Shown here one piece after another: positions 44,473 to 52,350 of a stretch of DNA of 64,000 nucleotides. Each line of letters starts with the position of its first letter. Position 1 is the stretch's first letter. The notes under the pieces are model-generated. The model saw only the letters and a list, made by a program, of their open reading frames with translations, ran no database searches and had not been told where the DNA came from. The stretch lies in assembly GCA_902570155.1 (NCBI GenBank), contig CACFXU010000002.1, positions 1 to 64,000 on the forward strand, read 5' to 3'. Both the position numbers and the translations under genes were made by a program. The stretch is from an uncultured Alphaproteobacteria bacterium (GTDB lineage: Bacteria; Pseudomonadota; Alphaproteobacteria; HIMB59; GCA-002718135).

Positions 44473-46905
44473 ATGAATATAAATAAATCGAATCCCTTAT
44501 TATTACACCCCTTAAACAAGTGGATGAAGAAAAAAAAATGGTCCTGGTTTCCTCATCAAATTGAAACCTTTCATTATGTTCGAACTGGGTCTGATGTTGT
44601 TGTATTTGCTCCTACTGGTGCTGGCAAAACGTTAACAGGGTTTATTAATCCAATAGATGATTTAATAAAATTAAAAAAATTTAAAGGTCTTCATACTCTC
44701 TATATTTCTCCATTAAAATCTCTTGCCAACGATATTGTGAGAAATTTAGAGAAACCTATTAAAGAGCTTGATTTAAATATTTCATTTCAAGTAAGAACAG
44801 GAGACACAACACCATATAAAAAACAAAAACAAAAACAAAAACCTCCTAATATCCTTATTACAACTCCAGAGTCACTTGCGTTGTTAAATTCGTATGAGAA
44901 TGCAAAAGAATTTTTTCACAATCTAAAATATATAATTATTGATGAGATACACACTTTTTTGGATAATAAGAGAGCTGATCTTCTAAGTTTAAATATTGAA
45001 AGACTACAAACTTTCTCTCCAAATTTACAACGAATAGGTTTGTCTGCAACTCTCAAGAATAAACAAGACGCCAAAAAATGGCTTTGCCGCAAAAAACCAA
45101 AAATAGTTTCTTATGAAAATTCAGTTTTACCTAAGATTAAAATTCTAGAATCAAAAGAACGTATTCCTTGGTCTGGTCATATGGCTACGTATTCTATTAA
45201 TGAAATCTATAAAGAAATAATGAAATCAAAATTAACTATTATTTTCGTTAATACGAGGGCGCAAGCCGAATATATGTTTAAAAACTTATGGCTAATTAAT
45301 AAGAAAAAATTAAAAATTGCTGTTCACCACGGTTCATTAGAAAAAAACCTACGTTTAAAAGTAGAAAATAATCTTAGCAAAGGATTAGTTGACTGTGTTG
45401 TTGCTACCTCTTCTTTAGAGCTTGGATTAGATTATGGAGATGTCGAAAAAATTATTCAAGTTGGAGCACCTAAAGGAATTAATAGATTATTACAGCGTGT
45501 AGGAAGATCAAATCATAATTTAAATACACCTTCAAAAGCAATTTTAGTACCCACTAATCGTTTTGAATTTATCGAAGCAAAAGCTGCTATTGAAGAAATA
45601 AAAAAAAATAACTTAGATAAAATAGATTTAAAAGAAGGAAGTTTTGATGTTGTAGCTCAACATATTTTTGCAACGGCTTGTGTGGGGCAATTTGATATTA
45701 ATGATCTCTACAAAGAAATTATCAAAGCATATCCATACAAAAAATTAAAACTTAATGATTTTAAACAATTGATTAATCTCATACAAGATGGTGGATATGT
45801 TTTAAAAAATTATGATCAATTTAAGAGAATCTTCCAATTGAGAGAAAATAAAAATATTTATAAGCTAGTAAATAGAAGAGAAACACGAAAATATCGCATG
45901 AATGTTGGAACAATAATTGAAAATCCGATGTTAAAAATAAAACTTGGAACAAAAACGTTAGGGAATATAGAAGAAGTTTTTATTCAAAATCTTTCTCAAG
46001 GCGATTCATTTATATTTGCCGGTCAAGTACTAGAATTTCAATCAATGAAAAATAACTTAGTACAAGTTAAAAGAAGTAAATCTTTAATTTCAAAAATTCC
46101 ATCATACTCTGGAGGCAGAATGCCATTATCAACAAATTTGGCTAACTCAGTTAGGGCTTTACTGGCAAAAAATAATTTGTGGGATTCATATCCAAATCAA
46201 ATTACTGAATGGTTAAAAAGACAAAAAAATATATCTAAAATTCCTAAAAAAGATGAATATCTAGTCGAACAATTCCCTCGAAAAAAAAATTTTTATACTG
46301 TTATCTATACTTTTGCAGGATGGCATGCCAATCAAACACTAGGATTTTTATTGCTTAGAGGCTTTAAGGAATTTAACTATAAACCTCTAGGTTTTGTTGC
46401 AAATGATTATGCTATTGTTTTATGGTCTTTAAAAGAAGTCAAAGAAATTAAAACAATTCTAAATTTAGGATTGTTAGATAAACATTTAGATAATTATCTT
46501 GAAGAAACTTCAATAGTCAAAAGATTGTTTAGAGATAATGCAATTATATCTTGTTTAATAGAAAGAAGGTTGCCAGGGATGGAAAAAACTGGAAAGCAAG
46601 TTTTATTTAGTTCTGATCTAATTTATACAGTTCTTAAAAAAAATGAACCAGATCACATTCTTCTAAAATCATCATATGAAGACGCAAAAAAGAATATGAT
46701 TGATTATGAGAGACTTAGAGAAATCTTAAAAAAAATTGATAAAAAAATTATTTTAAAAAAACTCACAAGTATCTCACCATTGGCTGTTCCAATTATTCTT
46801 GAAATAAATAGAGAAAATTTATCAAAAAAAGAAACTGATGAATATATTTTAGAGGATTTAGAAAATGAAATATTAAAAGAGGCTAATGTACTATCAATTA
46901 ATTAA
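44473..46905 (+). CDS. ligase-associated Lhr-type DEXH-box helicase
   Basis: 810 residues from the ATG at 44473; an ATG at 44455 would lengthen it by six residues into the opposite gene. Walker A APTGAGKT (about 46-53), IIIDEIHTFLDN (DEIH box), LSATL, ATSSLELGLDYGDVEKIIQV (about 318-337) and QRVGRSNHN (motif VI) are superfamily-2 helicase motifs. A C-terminal winged-helix/Lhr domain follows with SGGRMPLS. It unwinds DNA or RNA-DNA 3'-5' in the ligase-associated repair pathway. It overlaps the phosphoesterase gene by 20 bases. Confidence 0.9.
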   Translation: MNINKSNPLLLHPLNKWMKKKKWSWFPHQIETFHYVRTGSDVVVFAPTGAGKTLTGFINPIDDLIKLKKFKGLHTLYISPLKSLANDIVRNLEKPIKELDLNISFQVRTGDTTPYKKQKQKQKPPNILITTPESLALLNSYENAKEFFHNLKYIIIDEIHTFLDNKRADLLSLNIERLQTFSPNLQRIGLSATLKNKQDAKKWLCRKKPKIVSYENSVLPKIKILESKERIPWSGHMATYSINEIYKEIMKSKLTIIFVNTRAQAEYMFKNLWLINKKKLKIAVHHGSLEKNLRLKVENNLSKGLVDCVVATSSLELGLDYGDVEKIIQVGAPKGINRLLQRVGRSNHNLNTPSKAILVPTNRFEFIEAKAAIEEIKKNNLDKIDLKEGSFDVVAQHIFATACVGQFDINDLYKEIIKAYPYKKLKLNDFKQLINLIQDGGYVLKNYDQFKRIFQLRENKNIYKLVNRRETRKYRMNVGTIIENPMLKIKLGTKTLGNIEEVFIQNLSQGDSFIFAGQVLEFQSMKNNLVQVKRSKSLISKIPSYSGGRMPLSTNLANSVRALLAKNNLWDSYPNQITEWLKRQKNISKIPKKDEYLVEQFPRKKNFYTVIYTFAGWHANQTLGFLLLRGFKEFNYKPLGFVANDYAIVLWSLKEVKEIKTILNLGLLDKHLDNYLEETSIVKRLFRDNAIISCLIERRLPGMEKTGKQVLFSSDLIYTVLKKNEPDHILLKSSYEDAKKNMIDYERLREILKKIDKKIILKKLTSISPLAVPIILEINRENLSKKETDEYILEDLENEILKEANVLSIN

Positions 46906-47539
46906 TTTTGGTAATGAAGAATTTCATGCTTACCCAAATAAATCTCTTTATTGGAAAAGACTAAATACCCTGATCGTATCAGATTTACATATAGGAAAAT
47001 CTATTAGTTATGCAAAGAATAAGCAATTCTTACCTCCGTATGATACAAATGAAATATTAAACAAAATTTTTGTTAGTTTAGATAAAATTAAACCAAGTAA
47101 TTTAATTATAGTTGGTGATTTATTACACGATGTTTTTTCAACTTTGAGTTTAAAAGATCAAGATTATAAAAATCTTAGTCAATATATGAAAAACACTGAT
47201 TTCGTATGGATCAAGGGTAATCATGATAAAAATATACAAATTGAAGGTTTTAAAAATTTTACAAATTACAAAATTGGTAAATTTTTATTTACACACATAC
47301 CTATCAAAACATCTTTATTTCAAATTTGTGGTCACTATCATCCAAAAGTAAAAATTGTTCACAGAGGGAAAACTATTTTTAAAACATCTTTCGTGCATAA
47401 TGAAAAAATATTCATTTTACCAAGTTTTGGAATTTTTACAGGTGGGTTGGATATAAATTCTAAGGAAATAAGCGATGTATTGGGTAAGAAAAATTTGAAA
47501 ATTTATCCTGTGGGACAGGATAAAGTTTATAAATTATAA
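46886..47539 (+). CDS. pdeM: ligase-associated metallophosphoesterase (PdeM-like)
   Basis: 217 residues. Calcineurin-type motifs: SDLHIGKS (about 32-39), GDLLHDVF (about 77-84), KGNHDKN (about 110-116) and CGHYHPKV (about 148-155). PdeM is the phosphoesterase partner of the ligase/exonuclease/helicase set in bacteria and is shorter than Mre11-type nucleases. All four genes of the set are present here, split into two divergent pairs. The 13-base overlap with the convergent DUF4149 gene shows how compact the locus is. Confidence 0.86.
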   Translation: MYYQLINFGNEEFHAYPNKSLYWKRLNTLIVSDLHIGKSISYAKNKQFLPPYDTNEILNKIFVSLDKIKPSNLIIVGDLLHDVFSTLSLKDQDYKNLSQYMKNTDFVWIKGNHDKNIQIEGFKNFTNYKIGKFLFTHIPIKTSLFQICGHYHPKVKIVHRGKTIFKTSFVHNEKIFILPSFGIFTGGLDINSKEISDVLGKKNLKIYPVGQDKVYKL

Positions 47540-47955
47540 TTAATGTAGTTATTAATAACGATTCCAATTAAAATAATAAAATTCAATAGAAATAATAAAA
47601 CTGATAGCAAATGCATATTTTTAAAACTTGAAGATGCTTTTTTATCTCCTTCTAATTCTTTGTCTCTAAAATCATTAATTTTTGGTGTTAAATAATTTCT
47701 ATTAATAATAAAACTTATAGCCACTACTATTAACAAAACAGAATTTAAAATATTTCCAGAAATATAACTAAGGATTAAAGATAAAACAGATATTATAAAT
47801 CCAAATAAAAACATTCGAGGAAAAATTGTTCTTAAAAATTTACTGCTGGCATTAGTACTTAAAGTGACGAAGACTGAGGGTGAGACAACAGCCATAAAGA
47901 AAATCATTGAGCCTATTAAGATTGATAACGAAAAGTTAAGAGTATAAATTATCAT
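47527..47955 (-). CDS. DUF4149 (TMEM205-like) membrane protein
   Basis: 142 residues with four hydrophobic segments (about 3-30, 44-65, 67-86, 115-138). GSMIFFMAVVSPSVF near the N-terminus and RTIFPRMFLFGFI (about 42-54) fit DUF4149. The inner-membrane function is unknown. It lies downstream of a TPR gene on the same strand, separated by a hairpin. Confidence 0.7.
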   Translation of the reverse strand: MIIYTLNFSLSILIGSMIFFMAVVSPSVFVTLSTNASSKFLRTIFPRMFLFGFIISVLSLILSYISGNILNSVLLIVVAISFIINRNYLTPKINDFRDKELEGDKKASSSFKNMHLLSVLLFLLNFIILIGIVINNYINYNL

Positions 47956-47960
47956 AGGTC

Positions 47961-47986
47961 AAAATTGCTCTTCATAAAGAGCAATT
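47961..47986 (-). terminator. hairpin after small TPR gene
   Basis: A perfect 10-bp stem AATTGCTCTT / AAGAGCAATT (47963-47986 with 4-base loop) lies 8 bases past the TPR stop. The T-tract on the minus strand is short (TTTT then GACC), so termination may be partial. It lies 8 bases before the DUF4149 start. Confidence 0.6.
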
Positions 47987-47993
47987 GTAGTAT

Positions 47994-48458
47994 TTATGAA
48001 TTATCAATTGCTGATTTTAATTTTCTATATTCCATAGAATTGGTTCCAGCTAATGTTTCTAATTTTGACAGCATTTCATTTGCTTTATTCATCTTTCCAA
48101 GTGTAATGTAAAGTTCACCGAGGTATTCATGAGCACCTAAATGTTCAGGGTTTGCTTCTAATGCAATTTGATATGCATCAAATGCTTTGTTTAAATTTGG
48201 CTCACTATGTTTTCTATAACTAAAACCAAGTAAATTATATACATCAGCTTTTTTGTTACCAAGATCTTTACGTTTAGCTAATTTTTCAAGCAATTTGATA
48301 GATTTATCAAATTTCTTGTAATAGACTAATTCGTACGCTTTATCATAAAGCTTAATAACTTGTTCATCTGCAGATATACTTGAGCTACTGTCGTCTGAAC
48401 TTGCAGCAGCAAATACACCAGAACTAATAAATAATAATGTAAGTAATATTCTAATCAT
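47994..48458 (-). CDS. small secreted TPR protein
   Basis: 154 residues from the ATG; a TTG three codons upstream is less likely. Signal peptide about 1-18 (ending VFAAA), then a short Ser/Asp-rich linker and three TPR-like helix pairs, for example NLLGFSYRKHSEPNLNKAFD and HLGAHEYLGELYITLGKMNK. Periplasmic scaffold or assembly role is possible. It is widespread as an uncharacterised small TPR protein in Alphaproteobacteria (from memory). Monocistronic by context. Confidence 0.75.
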   Translation of the reverse strand: MIRILLTLLFISSGVFAAASSDDSSSSISADEQVIKLYDKAYELVYYKKFDKSIKLLEKLAKRKDLGNKKADVYNLLGFSYRKHSEPNLNKAFDAYQIALEANPEHLGAHEYLGELYITLGKMNKANEMLSKLETLAGTNSMEYRKLKSAIDNS

Positions 48459-48515
48459 CAAAACCAAATATGTGTGTTTAAACTAATTTCAATATTCGTT
48501 TGTGAATTAATTTAA

Positions 48516-48974
48516 TTAATGGCAGGCAATATTATATTTTTTTAATCTGTAATAATTATATGGCCACGGCGTTAGAAAGCCTGCAAGAAGCATTATAGGT
48601 ATTACCCACCATACAAGTTTAGCGCCACCCATAATGATCCAGTCAACTGCATTCATGGCTATTTCCATAGACACCATTGAAATTAAACTCATTCCTATGG
48701 CTGTTTTAAAGGCTTTGCTGATAATCATTTGTCTTGATAAAACGACAGTCTCTAAAATGATGCTAGTAATAATACCATTAATGATTGCTAGGATCATAAC
48801 ATAAAGAGTAGGCCAAGGAATGCCAGTTAATTGAAAATAGAGTATGGTTCCAAAATCGCCAATACTACATCCTAGCAAACACCAAGCAGTATTTTTAGCA
48901 CTTCTTCTCCATGTATGTTTACATTTCCAATGAAAACGCGGAGCTGATTTTTTAATTGTTTCAGCAACAGACAT
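48516..48974 (-). CDS. DUF4396-domain membrane protein
   Basis: 152 residues. TAWCLLGCSIGDFGTI (about 29-44) followed by four hydrophobic segments (about 55-78, 85-105, 117-137) matches DUF4396, a family sometimes fused to or beside copper or heavy-metal proteins. The two Cys in the GCSIGDF block and another near the N-terminus could bind a metal; that is speculation. The start lies 4 bases after the CRTAC1-like gene stop, so they are co-transcribed. Confidence 0.75.
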   Translation of the reverse strand: MSVAETIKKSAPRFHWKCKHTWRRSAKNTAWCLLGCSIGDFGTILYFQLTGIPWPTLYVMILAIINGIITSIILETVVLSRQMIISKAFKTAIGMSLISMVSMEIAMNAVDWIIMGGAKLVWWVIPIMLLAGFLTPWPYNYYRLKKYNIACH

Positions 48975-48978
48975 TAAA

Positions 48979-50397
48979 TTATATTCCTTGTTTAAATTCG
49001 AATGTATTATTTATATCATTAATTTCATAACTATCAATTGTTCCATTCGTCCATTTGATTGTTATATTTTTAATGATTTCACCTTCACGCAAACCGTAAT
49101 GTGCTACTGGTTCCATTTGACATAAATATCCTGACCCTGCATCAATAGTCTTTGCATGATTTCTTAAATTTGTATGCAAAGTAACTGTTGCACCTCTAGC
49201 AGGAGCACCAAAAGTATTGAGAGGTTTAATTCTAAGATAATTAGTATTTAACACATTTGCTTTAAATAAACTTAGCGGCTGAGCACCAGATTCACCATGA
49301 GAAATAAGTAATTCTAAAATTCCATCTCCATCAATATCGGCAACAGCAGCACCAGTTCCTAGACCTTGTGCTTCAAGTGCTTCGTCTAATTTGATTTCTT
49401 TTAAATTTCCTTCTTCAAGAATACGAAAGAGTTTATTTGGTTGACCTATATTATTTAAAAAAATTTCATCATAACCATCATTATCAAAATCAGCCGATAT
49501 AACTGTTCGTATTCTACTTGGTGATCTAAAATCTAATGAGGACATATCGAGAAATGATTCTTTTTGTTTTACAAAAATACGATGATAGCCTTCCCAGTTA
49601 CTTGTTATAATATCAAGTTCACCTCTATACAAAAAATCAGTTAAAGCAGTTCCACGACCATTTTGAAAAGTATCTTGCACATTTTTTTCAATCGCAATAT
49701 CATTAAAATTACCATTAATATTTTTATATAAAAAATTTGGACCTCTCTCATTAGCTGCAAATATATCCATATTATCAGAAACTATATGTCCTGAAATTAC
49801 AGCTCTACCTCCAGTTATTTGATCTATTCCAAGCAATGGAGCTAAATCTTCAACTTCATTTTCTTCAATTTCATAAAATCTAGTTGGACCTCCATAGTTA
49901 GCAACATATATGCCGTACTTTCCCGATCCATTTCTGTCTACACAAACAACTGATCTACCTGCAGTCAAATTTAAATTTTCTAAATTTTTTTCTAACTCAA
50001 AATAATCGAAAATATTATTGTTGTTGTTATCCAACAATCTATCAGAGTATTTTTTTTCTCCACTATACGTATCAGTATTTAAGAAATAAATTTCTTCAAA
50101 ACCATCCTGATCAATATCACAAGCAGATACACCAATAGTACTCCTATCTTTATCAATGAATAAAGGATCTTGTATTGTATTTATTATTTTTCCATTTTTA
50201 TAGCTAAGAGCTAAATTAGAGTAACCAAAACCTGCAACAATAAATTCAAAATTTCCATCTTTATTAAAATCAGTTACTGAAACTCCATAACTTAATCTAT
50301 CGTAATTATTTTCAATTATATTTGAAATATTAGAAAAAAATTCTGCCTTAGCCATATTAGATACCAACACAATAAAAATAAAAATTAACTTACGCAT
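48979..50397 (-). CDS. CRTAC1-like FG-GAP/VCBS repeat protein with ASPIC/UnbV domain
   Basis: 472 residues from the ATG; a TTG start 15 bases upstream overlaps the preceding stop. Signal peptide about 1-18 (ending MAKA). FG-GAP calcium-loop repeats DFNKDGNFE, DIDQDGFEE, DNNNNNIFD, DFDNDGYDE and DIDGDGILE form a seven-bladed integrin-like propeller. The C-terminal domain (about 395-472) with GAPARGATVTLHT and HYGLREGEIIKNITIKW is ASPIC/UnbV. Such proteins are extracellular or periplasmic and Ca-binding; their role is unknown. It follows the Cys-rich secreted gene. Confidence 0.85.
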   Translation of the reverse strand: MRKLIFIFIVLVSNMAKAEFFSNISNIIENNYDRLSYGVSVTDFNKDGNFEFIVAGFGYSNLALSYKNGKIINTIQDPLFIDKDRSTIGVSACDIDQDGFEEIYFLNTDTYSGEKKYSDRLLDNNNNNIFDYFELEKNLENLNLTAGRSVVCVDRNGSGKYGIYVANYGGPTRFYEIEENEVEDLAPLLGIDQITGGRAVISGHIVSDNMDIFAANERGPNFLYKNINGNFNDIAIEKNVQDTFQNGRGTALTDFLYRGELDIITSNWEGYHRIFVKQKESFLDMSSLDFRSPSRIRTVISADFDNDGYDEIFLNNIGQPNKLFRILEEGNLKEIKLDEALEAQGLGTGAAVADIDGDGILELLISHGESGAQPLSLFKANVLNTNYLRIKPLNTFGAPARGATVTLHTNLRNHAKTIDAGSGYLCQMEPVAHYGLREGEIIKNITIKWTNGTIDSYEINDINNTFEFKQGI

Positions 50398-50408
50398 TTC
50401 AAGTATTT

Positions 50409-51098
50409 TCAATTTGCCAATCTAATAAAAATATCACCCATTCCAAAATTAAGTTCTTCAAGGGGCATACTATTCCTAGCTTCGCACATAGGGCCTGTTA
50501 TCTGGTCATTTTTTATGTAATCAATATCGTAAGCATCACATATTTTTGCATTATGTAATACACCGATAACAAGTTTGTTATCTACTGAGTATGTATATTC
50601 TTTATTTAAATCATTTCCTTCACAAAAATAATCTCTATTAACAAGTTCGGGAAAATCATTTTTATTGCATGGATTATCAATAACAATTGCATAAATGTCT
50701 TTTGATTGATCTTTGAAATCTATGTTTATTTTTTTTGTTTCTGAATATTTCATTACATCACATAAACAAGGCCAACAACATTTATAATATTGGCCACAAA
50801 TTTGCTCATCGTTTTCTAAATTAGTTAGAAGAATTTCATCTGGTTGAGCATCAGGAGGAATTAAAGAGCCTGAAACAGCACAATATAATTTGTTAAATTG
50901 CATAAACTCTTCATATTCTAAGTTTTGATCTAAAATATATTTAAAAAATCTTGGCCCAGCAGCGTTTCTATTTCCATCAGGAAAAATAGCTGACCAATCA
51001 TTAACAAGTCTCTCATACATTTTTTCTGTATTCGCATTAACCTGAGTAATGGATGAAAAAATTGATAGGCATGAAATTATTGTAAGTAATTTTCGCAT
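50409..51098 (-). CDS. secreted cysteine-rich hypothetical protein
   Basis: 229 residues with a signal peptide (about 1-22, ending VNA). It has about ten Cys, including the cluster YYKCCWPCLCD (about 104-114) and later DNPCNK, YFCEGN, KICDAYD and GPMCEAR, so disulfides are expected in the periplasm or outside. I do not recognise the family. It lies immediately upstream of the CRTAC1-like gene, stop almost touching its start, which suggests that the pair works together on the cell surface. Confidence 0.7.
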   Translation of the reverse strand: MRKLLTIISCLSIFSSITQVNANTEKMYERLVNDWSAIFPDGNRNAAGPRFFKYILDQNLEYEEFMQFNKLYCAVSGSLIPPDAQPDEILLTNLENDEQICGQYYKCCWPCLCDVMKYSETKKINIDFKDQSKDIYAIVIDNPCNKNDFPELVNRDYFCEGNDLNKEYTYSVDNKLVIGVLHNAKICDAYDIDYIKNDQITGPMCEARNSMPLEELNFGMGDIFIRLAN

Positions 51099-51219
51099 AA
51101 AAATTAAATAGGTTTAGCTTTAAAAATGTAAATCCCTTGTTTTGAATCAATCTTGAAATAATATAGATCACTTTTTATACTTTTTAATGCTATTTATGGT
51201 ATTGTCGCACTTGAAGAAT

Positions 51220-51248
51220 TTGACTTATTTTGTGCTAACGACTAGAGA
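51220..51248 (+). promoter_or_regulatory. candidate promoter of tRNA-Gln
   Basis: TTGACT (51220-51225), a 17-base spacer and TAGAGA (51243-51248) are positioned to start transcription about 6 bases before the tRNA. The -35 is good and the -10 poor. AT-rich DNA yields such matches often. Confidence 0.45.
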
Positions 51249-51260
51249 GTAAGCATAATT

Positions 51261-51335
51261 TGGGGCGTCGCCAAGCGGTAAGGCACCGGTTTTTGGAGTC
51301 GGCATTCGTAGGTTCGAATCCTACCGCCCCAGCCA
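51261..51335 (+). tRNA. tRNA-Gln (anticodon TTG)
   Basis: 75 bases including an encoded CCA. Acceptor stem TGGGGCG / CGCCCCA, T-arm GTAGG TTCGAAT CCTAC, anticodon loop TTTTGGA with TTG at 51293-51295. The anticodon stem (CCGGT / GTCGG) has two adjacent wobble pairs next to the loop. The 3' part from base 51290 on is duplicated at 52302-52349, so this half was probably supplied by an integrated element. Confidence 0.95.
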
Positions 51336-51337
51336 AT
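51290..51337 (+). repeat. attL-like direct repeat (3' half of tRNA-Gln)
   Basis: 48 bases from the anticodon loop to just past CCA, repeated at 52302-52349 with one mismatch (51298 G, 52310 C). The copies are 1,012 bases apart in the same orientation, the pattern left by tyrosine-recombinase integration into a tRNA 3' end. Confidence 0.85.
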
Positions 51338-51367
51338 ATTTTCGTGTTTAGAGTTTCTTTTTTCGAG

Positions 51368-51387
51368 TTGGTCACTCATTGGTCACT
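51368..51387. promoter_or_regulatory. paired TTGGTCACT repeats near left island end
   Basis: Two copies of TTGGTCACT with 11-base periodicity, one helical turn, lie 31 bases inside the left repeat. A related TGGTCAC is at 52211 near the right end. They are candidate arm-type integrase or excisionase binding sites; this is inference from position and spacing. Confidence 0.4.
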
Positions 51388-51408
51388 TATTAAAAACAAT
51401 TATTAAGA

Positions 51409-52158
51409 TTATTTATGAAATTCTAACCTTTGGTTTTTATTTGGCTCTGCTAAACCATAAACACCTACTGACTTTGCAAAATTTTTTATCCTCTCATTGC
51501 TAAAGTAATCTAATTGGTCACTACATATATAGCCGTATACCGCTTCAGTATAATAACCCGGAAAATTTGAATTGAATAATGTTCCAAAACCAAAACAATC
51601 ATAAATTTTTTCATTTGTGTCTTTAAATTTTGCACTACTATATACAACAGCATTACTATGATTTCCTTTTGTCCCTTTATTTTTATTACTCATTTCTATA
51701 ATTTCACCATCTTCAGGGTAAAAATTACAAATGTGATCATACCATGGAAAACGTTTATCTATTTCTTCTTCTGGACATATTTCAAAGAATGTCTTAGCTC
51801 TAATAAAAGAATTAAGTGCTGCTAGATCAAAGCCAACCGTTTGCGTTTCATGTAATTTTCCATATGCAATATGCGCACAAAGTTTCAAATTGTCGTTTTC
51901 TACTTTATCAAAAAATATTTCTTCATAATCAAATGCACCATATCCTAAATTTCCCATATTCTTTGCATGAGTTTTATAAGCCTCGATATTAGATCCATCT
52001 AAAATTTTATCATACATAGATACCTTAATGGAAGAAGGACTAACAGCTTCTAAGGCTTCAGGCTCATCTATCATAAGTATATTAGGACCACCACATTTTG
52101 ACTTAACTTGTGTAGAAAATATAAAGATTAATGGAACGATATATTTAAAGAATTTCAT
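51409..52158 (-). CDS. secreted orphan protein, cargo of the tRNA mini-island
   Basis: 249 residues. Signal peptide about 1-20 (ending QVKSK), then a globular domain with six or so Cys (KCGGPN, LCAHIAYG, FEICPEEE, HICNFYP, YDCFGFGT, GYICSDQ), so an exported disulfide-bonded protein is expected. HICNFYPEDGEIIEM and DCFGFGTLFNSNFPGYY are distinctive, but I recognise no family. It is the sole gene between the tRNA repeats, 71 bases from the left and 143 from the right copy. Its high Cys content recalls the secreted protein at 50.4 kb without clear homology. Confidence 0.65.
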   Translation of the reverse strand: MKFFKYIVPLIFIFSTQVKSKCGGPNILMIDEPEALEAVSPSSIKVSMYDKILDGSNIEAYKTHAKNMGNLGYGAFDYEEIFFDKVENDNLKLCAHIAYGKLHETQTVGFDLAALNSFIRAKTFFEICPEEEIDKRFPWYDHICNFYPEDGEIIEMSNKNKGTKGNHSNAVVYSSAKFKDTNEKIYDCFGFGTLFNSNFPGYYTEAVYGYICSDQLDYFSNERIKNFAKSVGVYGLAEPNKNQRLEFHK

Positions 52159-52301
52159 TATGATTTAATTATATATTATAATTATTTATTATCATATATT
52201 GATTACACTATGGTCACATTCACAAACTAATTTTTTGAAATAAAAAAAAATTTAATCTAAGAAATCTAACAAATTTATAACTCTAATTGTTAATTCACCC
52301 A

Positions 52302-52349
52302 TTTTTGGACTCGGCATTCGTAGGTTCGAATCCTACCGCCCCAGCCAAT
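52302..52349 (+). repeat. attR-like direct repeat (displaced 3' half of tRNA-Gln)
   Basis: Second copy of the 48-base tRNA-Gln 3' segment, one mismatch to the first. It lacks the 5' half of a tRNA and is not a functional gene. It ends one base before the stop codon of the SH3 gene, which marks the original chromosome junction. Confidence 0.85.
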
Positions 52350-52350
52350 T

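Larger units (their letters stand above)
51338..52349. mobile_element. 1-kb tRNA-Gln-anchored mini-island without recombinase
   Basis: The segment between the two tRNA-derived repeats plus one repeat copy is 1,012 bases. It carries one gene (51409-52158, minus strand, orphan secreted protein) and AT-rich flanks, but no integrase, excisionase or replication gene. GGTCAC motifs lie near both ends: 51368-51376 and 51379-51387 (TTGGTCACT twice, 11 bases apart) and 52211-52217. They resemble arm-type recombinase sites by layout. It is either a non-autonomous integrative cassette mobilised in trans or a deleted larger island. Confidence 0.7.

Noticed and set aside
52302..52349. Second tRNA gene
   Set aside because: Only the 3' half is present; there is no acceptor 5' strand or D-arm upstream, so it is an attachment-site remnant.
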